Source: Calliphora vicina
Lineage: Eukaryota; Arthropoda; Insecta; Diptera; Calliphoridae
Length of the DNA: 64,000 bases
Direction of reading: 5' to 3'
Assembly (NCBI RefSeq): GCF_958450345.1
Contig: NC_088780.1
Span: 155,540,726 to 155,604,725, forward strand
The notes under the pieces are model-generated. The model worked only from the letters and a program-made list of their open reading frames with translations, was not told the DNA's origin and did no database searches. Shown one piece after another: positions 1 through 11,645 of the stretch. A program made the position numbers and the translations under genes. How positions within the stretch are numbered: position 1 is the first letter of the stretch; every line of letters begins with the position of its first letter.

Positions 1-119
1 CCTCTGGTCTTCAAATGTTTCCCTTAAACATATTCTCTATGATCTGACACAGGGATGGAAAAGTTGATACGATCGTACTTTTTCGATAATTTTTAGTGTT
101 GAAAAGTACTATGCTAAGA

Positions 120-520
120 AAAAATTGTGTATAACAGAAAACTTTCTGTAAAACAGTTTTTTCTATAGAAACATTTTTGGAAAACTGTTATATCTATAGA
201 ATCATTGGATTATGACAGTTTTTTCTAGAGCAAAATTTGAGTATTACAATTTTTTGTACAGAATCATTTGAGTATAACAGTCTTTTTCTATGGAAAAATG
301 TGTGTATTATCTTTTTTTAAAGAACAACTTGTGTATAACAGATTTTTCTATACAAAAATTTTTGTATAACAGTTTTTTTCCATAGAAAAATTTGTGTATA
401 ACAATTTTTTCTATAGAAAAATGTGTGAATAGCAGTTTTTTCCAGAGAACAATTTTGTGTATAACAGTTTTTTCTATAAAAAATTTTAATTATAACAGTT
501 AAGAACATTTTGTTTGTGAA
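120..520 (+). repeat. TATAACAG minisatellite, array A
   Basis: About a dozen diverged copies of a roughly 30-bp unit of the form GTATAACAGTTTTTTC-TATAGAAAAAT. Each unit contains the palindromic core TTTTCTATAGAAAA. The same family, in the same orientation, forms a larger array at 50.5-51.9 kb. Confidence 0.9.
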
Positions 521-1264
521 ACAAATTTCTAATGAAAATAAGAAAAAAAAACATCTGGGGATGAAAAAACTATTGAATATTATTCTGATGCTGAACAAAT
601 ATTTTATTTTCCATACCTGCTCTGCCTACATTCAGTTCTCTGCTCTGTGATAGGAACATGACAACAACACTGTATGACTAAACATTGACAACACATTTTA
701 TTATGATGACATGACAGCTATAACGCATTTTGTTATGCACCTGATTAAATGTTACAATTCTCGTATGCACTCTGTATGTATGTTTAAACGAGAACATGTA
801 CATAGCCTACACATACTCGAAAATAATAAAAAAAAAAATACATCAATATCTGATTATTATTGCTGTGTGTTGTAAAATACAAATAAAACACAAAAAAAAA
901 CAGAATTGTAAAATATAGGAGGAGAAAAACAACAGAGAGCAAAACAACCTCAAAGGCAAACAATGTATGACTACAATCTATTAAATATATCTTGTATATA
1001 CGAGAGTTTGTATGTAAATGTGTTTACATAGTTATGTATTTGTATGACACATATACAAGTATGTATAGGCAACCTTGTGACATTAATTGTAAATGGAAAA
1101 CATAGTTGATATGTGTGTTTGCACAAACATTTCTTTAAAGTATGTACAAACACCAAGTACTCTTTTAACGATTTGTAAATTTTATTAATTTCAGGCCAAA
1201 GATTTTAAACTAAAGGGTCAGAAAAGTTGACTTCTGAAAGTAGGCAATAGGATTGTAAACACCC
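521..1264. other. Intronic AT-rich sequence, no gene seen
   Basis: Contains poly(A) tracts and TATG/TACATA-rich low complexity. The short minus frame at 971-1156 has no recognisable feature. No exon of the KH region of pasilla is visible. Confidence 0.6.
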
Positions 1265-1459
1265 TGTCTATACTAGACATACAAATTATCATAACAATTA
1301 ATGACGTTTGTTGTCAAGACAAAGTTGTTTGAGCAAAAGCACTAACAATTTTGTCATAAGGAAGCAATAATACTAATAAATAGAGGCTATACCTGATAAA
1401 TGTTTATCTTGACAACCATTTTGACGTTTATCATGACAAAAATTTATCAGGTATAGACA
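1265..1459. mobile_element. Small foldback (MITE-like) element
   Basis: Outer ends are TGTCTATAC (1265-1273) and its complement GTATAGACA (1451-1459). A second, perfect 15-bp inverted pair CTATACCTGATAAAT (1387-1401) and ATTTATCAGGTATAG (1442-1456) forms a tight hairpin inside. No target duplication is evident, so the family is unknown. Confidence 0.4.
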
Positions 1460-4079
1460 ATAGCGTAAGAGAACTAAGAAACCTATAAAATTTACATGAC
1501 AGCTGGACAATTTAGTTTGAAAAAATTGTGGGTAACCACTGCTAAAATAACTGTCGTACTGAGGAACACTTGCTGGTCTTTAGCACTGTCAAACTTTGAA
1601 TGTAAGTAAATATTTTGTAACTAATTGTCAGCAAACATCAAAAGTTCCAAATACCTCCAGCTATACTACATACGTATATACGTATTTACTAAAGACATTC
1701 TCTGTAAAATTAATTACTTTTAGTCATTTGATGTCCAAGTTTTAAGGCAGGCAGGATAACTAAATATTTCAAATACTAAATGTTATATGCCTAAGGCCGT
1801 TAAAACGTAGCTTTACACATTCAAGCATATTTATCTTTATGTTCATATAACATTTCTATATTTAAATACATATAGTACATTGTTTGTGTTTTCCTTTATA
1901 AAGAACAACAACAACAAAAGAAAGAAATATTTTACAAAATAATCCATAATACCAGGCCTCATGTGTGTACTAGTTACGTTTTAATGCTAAAATCTGTTTT
2001 TTTTATACAAATTTAAGCACTCTACTGGGAAGTTCGACGATATTTTTAAGTTTAATGAAGTGTTGGCTACATATTACAATTTTTATAATATATAACATAA
2101 TTTTGTATGTAAAAAAAAAACTATGGAAAGCTTGTCTAGTGTTAAAGCTTTATTTAACTGAAAGCTTGCTTTCAAAAACTTTCTATAAAATGGGAGAATT
2201 AAATATTTAAAATCTACCTTTACAGATATTTTTATAAAGGAATTGTAAAAATCTCAAGCCAAGTTTTTTATATAATATGTATAATATGGAAGCTTGTCCT
2301 AAAAGCTTTATTCTCAGATTGCTAGTCTATCAGAACACACTCGTGCTGCCTTGAACAAGTTTTCCACATTTTCCATAAAGAAAACGAAAGTTGTGTGCTA
2401 CGCAAGCCTAAAGCAAAATTTTCTTCTTATTTTTTGTGTAACTTACACTTTTGCTTTTCATCTTCACAACAAGTTTGTTTTTCATCTTCTTCTCTTATAC
2501 TCTTACAAAATTTGTAAAGTGTCCTTCTAAAATATGTAGAGTATAGATGGTGTACATACTATTTTTTACACTTTATTTGTCGTTAGACTTTAATTAGAAA
2601 CTGTGTGTGAACAAAATGTTCGTGTTTGAAATGAAGAGTAGAATAGAAGAAAAAAAACTGCTTTACAAATTGCATAGCTAGAGATGTGAAGAGTATGACA
2701 TTGCTTTCACACGCTTAGAATTTAAAAAATTATCTAAAAAAAAACAGATATAAAAAACATAGATACATATATTGTACTACAAATTGAGTCATGTATTAGT
2801 GTTAGAAATAACACGAATTCAAATAGAATTTTGTAAAACAAAAAAAATGGGGAATAATGTTTGCATATTTTGTTTAGAAACAAAAATTTTATACATATAA
2901 TAATTTAAATGAGAGGGAAAAATACCTAAAATAAAATATGTAAATAACGAGAAACAAACATACACATTTATATATTGAAAAAAACACTAAAATAGACTAA
3001 AATACATATAATATTCATAAATTAAAATAGATCATTAGGCAGCAAAATGAAAAAAAAACTATAACTATAAAACACTAACACAAAATTGAATTTAAAACAA
3101 AGAACATATGTTAGTATTTTATAGATATGTATTCTATTGGAAATGACTGTACCATCGTATTGAATTTATGTTTTTGTTAATTTGTATACAATAAAAAAAA
3201 CAACTTGTTTTTGCCCCTTTAGTAAATTATTTAGCATGTCTATTTGATTTATATTTCTCAGCTAGTTTAAAAGTTTTGGAATATCTTTTATTTTTCTATA
3301 TATAAGTGTGTTAAAAAGAACTTCTTAATTATTTTTACGATAGCGAGCGAATTTTTACTCGAATGCTAATAAGCGTTAGAAATTTATTTCTATTACGAAT
3401 GCGAGAATTTGCCCCTACAAACTAAATGTAGCAAAATTTAATAACATTTCAAAATGAGTTTTGCCCCAGAAACATTAAAACTGATTTTGTAATAAGCATT
3501 AATATGCAAGGTGCTGTAATGTAGTATGAAAAACTGAACAAATTTGTTGAGATTTCATCTAAATGTTGTGAAAGAGGCCATCAATGACAACAACGACAGA
3601 TAAACGTTCATAGCTAAAAAATGTTTGTGTAAAACACGCTCATGTCCAAAATACACAATTCAAATAAATTATATTTAAACAAAAATGTTTGTTATTGTCC
3701 TAAGCAGTTGACTATTGAGTATCAGCAAAATCGGTTTAGTTGAATCAAAGTTATGAATCAAAATGTAAGCCAACCTCAAAACGAATTTTATGTATTTTCG
3801 TTTATTTTGTTTTTCTGGAAGCTATGATGGTTGCTGTTGTTTTTAATGAACAAAAATGGAAAGCGGTTTTCATATTGACCAAACGGAGCTAATTTCTACA
3901 ACTAAAACAAACTGGTTTTGTCTAGCACCGGTACTTTTTATTTCAGTATTTCTCTATGTTTAAAAGCTCCTTCATAACGTAATTAGGGTCCTTTTTATAA
4001 ACCCTACTTTTATAACGTTTAGAAAACAACTTATTAACTGACTATGCCACTTTTCTTTCATATTAAATTTTTCGAAACT
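1460..4079. other. Intronic AT-rich sequence, no gene seen
   Basis: Long A/T tracts and short direct repeats of AAAGCTT/AGCTTG around 2130-2310. No open frame beyond chance and no conserved motif recognised on either strand. Confidence 0.6.
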
Positions 4080-4150
4080 TTATTGGTACTTTTTACCAAA
4101 TGTACAGGTACTTTTTACATAAAGAACAAGTACTTTTTACCAATAGTTCA
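4080..4150. repeat. Short GTAC-core repeat
   Basis: Three copies of a unit around GGTACTTTTTACC, an outlier of the GTACTTTTT family that forms large arrays elsewhere in the window. Confidence 0.7.
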
Positions 4151-5985
4151 ATTTTTATGATTTTAACATCAATTTCTGAATTCATTTTTGTTTGCGTCAC
4201 GGTAGAGTCGAGCTTTTGTGTTTTATGTATTGTGGAGGTAAACAACTTTTGGAAACACTAAAGTATGTAGCTAGGAGGAACTTGATTTTGTGACAAGCTA
4301 ATGTACTGTGGTGGTACTTTTTTATTTATAGCAATTCAGTGTTTCAAAAAGAGTCATAATTTTGTAGATACAGTATTGTGGTGCTAAAGAATATTAGGTA
4401 GGGTGGAACCTTTTCTTTACAATCTTAAAAAAGACAAAAATTTAATTTTCTTTTTTTTAATACATTAAAAATTTAGTCGTTTTTGTTCTCCAACTAATTC
4501 GTGGCACAAGGATATTAAAAAATTCATGTTACGGGGTTATGGTAGCAATTTACGATTATGTAAATAATTGTTAATAAAAAGTAAAACTTTCTTTCTTAAT
4601 TTTATGTGGCATAAATGTACTTTTCGTATAATTTACAGAGCTATTATGTTCCTTTTTAATTACACACATATAAAAAAAACTTGCCTAATATTTCGTTTTG
4701 TTTTTTCCTGTGCCATATTTAAGATCCCTATTGTACAAAACGAATGTAAAGTAAAGTAAATATTAAACCAATGTGTGTTTATTCTACAAGAAAATATGTT
4801 GAAAAAGCACAAAATTTTGCTGTTAGTAAGCAAAATTTTTTATTACATTTGAAGACTTGGTCCCCCCTTTTTCCTGTCTATGCCTGTTTTGTTTGTCGTA
4901 TTACAATTTAAAACTGGGCCATAGAATTTGCTAGCAGAGAAAATGTGTGAAAGTGTATATATAAGCTACCAACCAACTGTATTTTTCATTGTCGTTGTAC
5001 AACCTTATTAAATATTTTAATACTCATACGCCATGTGGTTCTAAGAAGAATTTCAAATACTTTGGGGGAAATTGTTGGCAAATTAATGAGAAACATGAAA
5101 TGCTTACAAAAAAGAAAAATACAAATGAAACGAATGAATAAAAAATAACATATTTATTTTATATAAAGTTTTGGAAGAAAATTCTTTAACACTCACACTA
5201 AATAAAAAGTGACATTTGTGTTATAAATAATATATAAGCAAAAAAGAATTTAGGTATTAGAATGTATTTATAAAAAAAGAGAAATAAGAAATTTCTTGAA
5301 AATTATAATTATGAAATTCATTTAAAAATTAATAATTTGTTCATATCTGTATGTTTCTAGCATTTACTTTTGCATATTTTAAGAAAAATATGAATTTTTT
5401 TGTTTGTTTTTTTTTTTCTACAACCAGACATGAAGGCTACAAATCATTTAGAAAGCAAAGGTATTTTTAAACTGCATTCAATATTATTTTGTTCATGAGT
5501 TTGTTGCTTTAACTAACACAAAATAAATTTAGTTGAAAAACTAACAAAAATATACAATTGTTGTTTTTCTTTTTGGTTCTATTAAAAATAACCAAGCCAT
5601 TTTAATGATTTATAAAGCAGCCAATTTTCAGCACATGTGCTGTTTGTTTTACGTGTATGGTTTTTTTTTGGTTTTTCTTTCAAGAATTTTATGCTTAATG
5701 CTTTGAAAAAATTTACTTATGTTTTTTTTATTTCTTGTGGTAATTGTATTTAATTTGTTAAAAATATTAGAGATTTCAAAATTTAATAGACTTCAAGGTG
5801 TGTAAGGAATAATTTCAAAGTACTAGGCGGCGTATGAGTAATATTTAATTTGAAATTTTAAAGCAATCATTTGAAAAAATCGAGTTATTTCCAAAAGTTG
5901 AAGAATCTAACTTTTAAAAATTGGGGAATAACAATTGTTAAAAGATTTAATTTGTTGGCTCCAAATCTGGCAATTTTTTTTACAA
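4151..5985. other. Intronic AT-rich sequence, no gene seen
   Basis: Low-complexity sequence with poly(T) runs. The 63-codon plus frame at 4568-4759 has no recognisable motif. Two copies of a phrase around AATACTCATACGCC (about 5020 plus; inverted near 5825-5840, GGCGTATGAGTAATATT) form a distant inverted pair; a related GCGTATGAGTAATGAG occurs near 7300. Confidence 0.55.
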
Positions 5986-6785
5986 AGTAAAGCTACTTTT
6001 TAAAAATATAGGTACTTTTTTAAAATTAAAAGGTCTTTTTTAATAGTAAAGGTACTTTTTTAAAAGTAAAGGTACTTTTTTAAAAGTAAAGGTACTTTTT
6101 TAAAAGTAAAAGTACTTTTTTTTAAAAAAATAGATGTACTTTTTTAAAAAAAATAAAGGTACTTTTTTAAAAAAAATAAAGATACTTTTTTAAAAAAAAT
6201 AAAGGTTTTTTTTTAAAAAAAATGAAGGTACTTTTTGATAGTAAGTGTACCTTTTTTAAAGTAAAGTTCCTTTTTTAAAAGTAAAGGTATTGTTTTAAAA
6301 GTAAAGGTACTTTTTTAAAATAAATGGTACTTTTTCTTAAAAATAAAGGTACTTTTTTAAAAGTAAAGGTGCTTTTTTAAAAGTAAAGGTACTTTTTTTA
6401 AAAAAATAAAGGTACTTTTTTAAAAAAAATAAAGGAACTTTTTTAAAAAATAAAGGTACTTTTTTAAAAAAAATAAAGGTAATTTTTGATAATAAGTGTA
6501 CCTTTTTTAAAGTAAAGGTACTTTTTTAAAAGTAAAGGTATTGTTTTAAAAGTAAAGGTACTTTTTTAAAATAAATGGTACTTTTTCTTAAAAATAAAGG
6601 TACTTTTTTAAAAGTAAATGTACTTTTTTAAAAGTAAATGAACCTTTTTAAAAGTAAATGTACTTTATTAAAATTAAAGGTACTTTTTTTAAAAGCAAAG
6701 GTACTTTTTACAAAGTAAGGGTACTTTTTACAAAGTAAGGGTACTTTTTGAGTGTAAAAGTACATTTTAAAATAAATAGTACTTT
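5986..6785 (+). repeat. GTAC-core minisatellite, large array
   Basis: About 40 copies of an 18-22 bp unit AAAGGTACTTTTTTAAAAGT with A-tract length variants. A subset repeats as a higher-order block: the segment around 6230-6360 recurs nearly unchanged at about 6480-6610. The core AAAGTACTTT is palindromic. Confidence 0.92.
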
Positions 6786-7480
6786 GAATGACAGTTCTCA
6801 ATGAAAATGTCTTTCTATGAAAATGTTTTTACCCCGAAATATAAACAGATAAAAGAAATCTGAATCTACAAGAGAGGGTTAAGTTATACCAACTCTATTT
6901 CGAAATACTCATTAAAACCTGAAAAACAGGAATTTTTTAACTGGAAACTTAAAAATACAATAAAAAGTTTATTCCGATAATAACGAGAAAATTAGATATT
7001 GATAAATATATTAATTGAAAAGAATTATAAAACTGAAAAAATTATGAAAAGAGAAATGTTGAAGAACAATGTGGCTAGATGTCAAAATTAATGTCAAAAT
7101 GAATGTCACATGAAACATTTAAAACACAGAGAAAATAATCTTTAAACTAATTACTCATTTGTTTAAAAAGAAATACACAGATAAATCATATTTAAACACA
7201 AATACACTGGCTGTTACATAATAAAATACAATAAAATTAAATACACAAAACATACACAAAGCGTATGATTAATATTAATTTTGGAGTGCTCATGAGCGTA
7301 TGAGTAATGAGAAAACAAAAAAAATCATATTTTAAATCCTTTGAAAAACCTTCCCACAAATGTTGCTGGTTGATAAATAATTATTTAAATGATGTTTGAA
7401 TCAGTTTTTCTTTTAATTATTATTATTTGAATTAAATTGCTTGTGCTGCTTATTTAGTTTTTTTTTTGAATTATTTCGAT
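6786..7480. other. Intronic AT-rich sequence between the satellite and the polyQ exon donor
   Basis: No open frame or repeat array seen. Contains scattered A-rich stretches and one further GCGTATGAGTAAT phrase. Confidence 0.5.
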
Positions 7481-7575
7481 AATGATGATGTTGAAGTAGA
7501 TGTTGTTGATGATGATTTTTTTTTTTTTTTGGTTTAACGTATGCTTTTGTTGGTGATGGTTGGATGGTGGTTGAT
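7481..7575 (-). promoter_or_regulatory. YCAY cluster just downstream of the polyQ exon donor
   Basis: On the transcript (minus) strand this stretch holds about eight YCAY tetramers (CCAT, TCAC, TCAT, CCAC), seen on the plus strand as ATGA, ATGG, GTGA and GTGG. It begins roughly 130 bases into the intron after the donor at 7708. NOVA and Pasilla bind YCAY clusters, and intronic clusters downstream of an exon generally promote its inclusion; that is established for the family. Autoregulation here is inference. Part of the density comes from simple GAT and GGT repeats. Confidence 0.35.
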
Positions 7576-7614
7576 TGAAGAGAGAGATTTGAGAGAGAGA
7601 TATATATATATAAT
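7576..7614. repeat. GA then TA microsatellite
   Basis: Short runs of GAGAGA followed by TATATATATATA lie inside the intron about 100 bases past the polyQ exon donor. They could bind GAGA factor, but they are just as well simple microsatellite sequence. Confidence 0.7.
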
Positions 7615-7708
7615 GTTGCGTATAAGACATGTATTGGTTTTTGTTACGTTTGCGTTTTTTTTCTATTATTTTTTCTGATTTTGATTGATTTTTTTTTGTT
7701 TAACTCAC

Positions 7709-8681
7709 CATAACACCAACAGGATTTATAGGGAGATGTTGTGCCAGCAGCATGTTGATGCTGATGATGATGATGGTGATGCGCATGTTGCTGATGCTGA
7801 TGAGGCGTTGTTGGTAGTTGTGGCTGCTGTTGCTGCTGTTGAGTAGTTGTCGATATAACCGTTGATGATGAGGACGACGAGGAAGTTGTTGTGGGTGGTG
7901 ATGAAGTCATAGTGGAACCGTTCGTATTATTGTTTGTGGTTGTGGTGTTAGTTAAATTGTTATTGTTAAGATTGTTGTTGTTGTTGTTAAGATTGGTAGC
8001 TGTTGCTGGTGTTGCTGTTGTTGTTGTGTTGTTCTTAACTTGATTTTGTGTTGATTGTTGCTGTTGCTGTTGCGGTTGTAGTGGTGTTGGGGAATCCATC
8101 TGTATATTTAAATTTAATAAATGCTGTGAGGTATTATAAATATTATTTTCTAAGTTGTTGGGAGATGTTCTTAAGGAATGTTGCTGGTGTTGCGGTTGTT
8201 GTTGATGGTGATGTGGCGTATAATGTTGCTGGTGTGGCTGTTGATGCTGCTGTTGCATTAACATTAAAGGCGAGGAAGATGTTGAATGTTGTTGTTGTTG
8301 CTGCTGTTGTTTATACATATGCTGCAGTAATTGACTGGTGGGCGAGGAAGATGCAGAGGAATCTGCTGATGAATGTTGCGTTTGCGTTTGCGCTTGATGA
8401 TTAAATAAAAAATCAATTTGTTGTGACGTTGTCTGCGTATGATGGTTTGTAATTGTATTGTTATTAATAAATTGTAGCTGCTGCTGCTGCTGTGTTTCTG
8501 GTATGTTGCTGGGCAGTGTATACTGAGTATGTGGCTGCTGGTTTGGATGCTGCTGCTGTTGTTGTTGCCTTTGTGTATACAGATCCATGTGTTCCAAAAA
8601 CTGTTGTGCCATTGTTGAGCCTCCCATTAAGTCAAATGCATTGGACATTAAACTCTCCGTTAATGTATTCATTTGTGACAT
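7709..8681 (-). CDS. ps: Q/N/H-rich coding exon, probable alternative first coding exon of pasilla
   Basis: This is an open exon of 324 codons plus one base. Residues 1-37 (MSQMNTLTESL to DLYTQ) are non-repetitive and predicted helical. Residues 38 to about 310 are low complexity: five or more polyQ runs of 5-7, polyN (about residues 230-250), polyT, a polyS run of about eight, and a polyH block near 295-310. The exon closes with SPYKSCWCY, then G followed by GTGAGT (donor at 7708-7703). The exit phase is 1, identical to the canonical ps exon, so both can feed the same acceptor. A longer reading frame continues 11 codons upstream but has no ATG before an in-frame TAA at 8721-8723, so ATG 8681 (or 8672, which has a better CAAATG context) is the likely start. 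Assignment to ps is inference from strand, phase and position. It could instead be a separate nested gene. No clear acceptor is seen upstream. Confidence 0.65.
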
Positions 8682-8739
8682 TTCCTGCTCCTTTAACTCA
8701 CAACTCAATTCCAATTGAATTTAATTTAATTCAAATATG

Positions 8740-9028
8740 TAAGTGTAAAACAGATTTCTTTTCTTTTCCTTTCAGTCTTAATTTTTGTTTCCTTATAAAT
8801 ATGTATAAAAATTTGTGGCTTGGACGTTTTTTGTAAAAAAAAAAATTTCCTTTTACGCTTTTTTCAAACTTTTTGCATTCCTGCGTAACTTTTGTTTATA
8901 AACATTGCTTATCAACATTTGTTGCTGTGAGGTATTTAATTTAGTTATTTGTTTTTATTGCATTAGTTTGGAATTTGATTTGATTTGTTTTTTTTTTTGT
9001 ATTTTTAGCCAATTTTGATTAAAAAAGA

Positions 9029-9060
<32 letters not shown>

Positions 9061-10030
9061 GAACATAAAAAGAAAGATAAAAAAGAATTAGTTAAATTTT
9101 TTATTTTGGAATAAGAATTTGTTTTTCTGAGTGTTGCTTGAAAATGTTGAGTCGATTTTTGTTTATAAACAATGTTGATGACAAGATTTCTTTAAAAGTT
9201 AATGATGAAGTGTTTCTGAAAGATTTTTTGTTGCTTTTTTTTAATAAAATATAGAGTTATTTTAAAGAAGTGATGTTGATTTTTTTTTTTAATATTTGAG
9301 ATTTATTTTGTGGTGGTATTTTTTTTTTTGGTGGTGGTGGTGGTAAGTAGTAGTAGAGTGGTGTGGTGGATTTTATTTTGATATTATTATTATTATTTAG
9401 GCGACAACAACAACAACGACAATATGAAATATATTTATAATATATATTCGATAATAGATATAGAGATATATTATTATATTTGTATGTATATAGCAACAGC
9501 AGCAGCAAAATTTTTGTTTTGATTTTAAAAAAAATGTTTAAAACAATTTTTTACAATTTTCTTTAGAATTTAGGTAAGTGCTTTTTGATGATGAGTTTTT
9601 TTTAATATTGAGTGTTAAAACCTTTTAACAGCTTTTGATTGAGTTTGAATGATGACAACGTTTAGCTTTCTTTTGATATATGTATATATATATGTAGTTT
9701 AAAGAGAATTATGAACATATATATATATCTCAATGTAATAGATGAAGGCGCAACGATGTAAAGAACAACAAATAAGAAATAAATAATCAAATTTTCTTTG
9801 TTTTCAAAATTAAACAAAAAGAAAATGCTGATAAATTAATTTATTAATTAATTAAATCAATGATGATACACCACACAACATCCATTTAGATAAATCTTAT
9901 ATTTATAGTATATATTACAAATACATACATATAAATTATGTTGATGATTTTTTATGTTGAATTGATTTGTTGTAATTTAATGGAAACTGTATTTTAAATA
10001 AACATTTAGATATTTAGAGAAAACAATTAC
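8740..10030. other. Upstream sequence of the polyQ exon
   Basis: Includes T-rich low complexity, a (GGT)n tract at about 9329-9345 (CCACC on the transcript strand, also YCAY-like), and CAACAACAACAACGAC near 9403-9420. If the promoter near 10261 is real, the intron joining it to the polyQ exon lies here. No strong pyrimidine-tract acceptor could be fixed on the minus strand, so the transcript structure stays open. Confidence 0.45.
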
Positions 10031-10261
10031 CGTTTCTTGTCTGATTGATTGTTTGCTTTGGCAATTCAATTCAATACAACACACAATCCTTGCTGTTGTG
10101 ATCAGCAGTTAGTAGACAGCTAAACAAAATTGTAATTTTAAATGTGTTTTATTTAAAATTGCAAAATATGCCTTTCAATTAATTGATGTAAAGCAGTTTT
10201 TCCTTATGAGTTTAGCTGAAGATGAGAGATGACGTATTTCCGCTGTAAGGTGTTAAACACT
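10031..10261 (-). promoter_or_regulatory. Candidate core promoter and non-coding first exon upstream of the polyQ exon
   Basis: The minus strand has an initiator TCAGTG (10263-10258; A+1 at 10261). CGTCAT lies exactly at +28 to +33 (10234-10229), five of six bases matching the Drosophila downstream promoter element RGWYVT. A TATAAAAAAGG lies at 10307-10297, too far from this initiator (46 bases) to be its partner but possibly used by a second start. Transcription would run toward the polyQ exon 1.35 kb away. A plausible donor ACG|GTAATTG at 10031/10030 would make a 231-base untranslated exon. All of this is motif reading; transcript data would decide it. Confidence 0.35.
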
Positions 10262-10849
10262 GAGCGTGAGCGAGAACGGTAGAGATCCTTGGTTATCCTT
10301 TTTTATAGTTTTTGGTGTATTTTATTTAAAACACTATTTCATTTTCTTGTTTTAGAGATGAGTTTGTATTTTTAAGTATTTGTTTTTTGATTTTTTTGCT
10401 TTGTTTTGTTGGGATGTCGATGATTTTTATATTTTTGTTTTAATTTTATATCACAACATTGTTTTTCTTTTATAAAGCAGTTTGTATTTTTTTTATTTTA
10501 TTTTGTTTCGTTTTTTATATTTTCTGTTTTTATCACATACGAGTTTTATTTAGGATTTAGGTTTTTTTTTTTTTTGTTTAATTTTAGATTTGTTTAATTA
10601 ATACATTTGTGGAAATGTTTCTAGATTAAAAATATATATAAAAAAACAAACAAATAAGTATGATAATAGTATTTATTTTGTTGTATGTAAAGAAACATTA
10701 AAGTTTTCACAACTTTAAGCACATACTAGTACGAGTACGTACATTCTTTGAGAATGAAAGCTTAAGATTTATTTAAATATACTGAGAGATTAAGTAACTT
10801 AAATTCATAAAAAAGGCTTTAATTTTAAAGTTATTATTACGAAAATGCT
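10262..10849. other. AT-rich non-coding sequence upstream of the candidate promoter
   Basis: T-rich with TTTTGTTT motifs on the plus strand. Apart from the TATAAAAAAGG noted for the promoter, nothing recognisable. Confidence 0.5.
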
Positions 10850-11645
10850 GTCAACATTTATGATTTTAAAGCTTCTGATTTATTGATCTTTAGATATATT
10901 AAAACCAAAGAGAATATCTCAAGCTTTCATATGATTTTTAAGCTTTGGAAATCAAACACAGTTAACAACCTTTAAAATTATAAGCTTTGGAAATGTAACT
11001 CTTTTTTAGATTTTTAAAATCTTGAATAGCAAAAAAAATATTTATTTATGAAATCTTTTTTTTAGGCATTTTGAACATAAAACATAAAGACAACATTATA
11101 AGCTTTTAACAAAGTTTAAAATTATAAGATTTAAAATCGAACTTTTTTTTTTAGTTTTTAAAATCTTGAATAAAATTAAATAAAATAAATTAATAAATTA
11201 TGAAAGCTTTTTTTGAGATTTTGAATATAAAACATAAAGACAAAATTATAAGCTTTCATATGGGTTTTAAGATTTTGAAATCAAACATTTATTAAGAGAG
11301 TTATAAACCTTTAAAATTATATGCTTTTTAAGCTATCGAAATCCAAAACTTTTTTAGGTTTTTAAAATCTTGAATAAAATAAATGAAATTAATTAATTAT
11401 GAAAGCTTTTTTTGAGATTTTGAATATAAAACATATAGACAAAATTATAAGCTTTCATATGGGTTTTAAGATTTTGAAATCAAACATTTATTGACAGAAT
11501 TATAAACCTTTAAAATTATAAGCTTTTTAAGCTTTAAAAATCTAACACGTTTTTAGCTTTTTAAAATCTTTAATAAAGTAAAAGAAACTTTTTAATTATG
11601 AACGATTTTTTTGAACTTCTTGAATATGAAACACAACGACAGCAG
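10850..11645 (+). repeat. Diverged tandem repeat, unit about 170-190 bp
   Basis: Four to five diverged copies of a unit containing AAAATTATAAGCTTTCATAT, GGTTTTAAGATTTTGAAATC, then AAACCTTTAAAATTATAAGC and TTTTTAAAATCTTGAATAAA. The copies at about 11190-11370 and 11390-11560 are the most alike. Confidence 0.75.

Noticed and set aside
1..7600. Search for the pasilla KH1 exon (GxxG loop, IIGKGG) on the minus strand
   Set aside because: No matching frame was found, so the exon is taken to lie left of the window.
8048..8836. Plus-strand frames of 118 and 114 codons opposite the polyQ exon
   Set aside because: They are the reverse-strand shadows of CAG/CAA and AAC repeats (AVVVV-type runs) and have no independent support.
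9257..9508. 83-codon minus frame with LLLLL, NNNNN and PPPPP runs
   Set aside because: Encoded by simple repeats (GTT, ATT, GGT) and with no start context; taken as non-coding.
9550..9590. Plus-strand TTTTCTTTAG / GTAAGTG pair resembling a seven-base microexon
   Set aside because: Isolated splice-like motifs on the strand opposite to ps, with no neighbouring exon to join.
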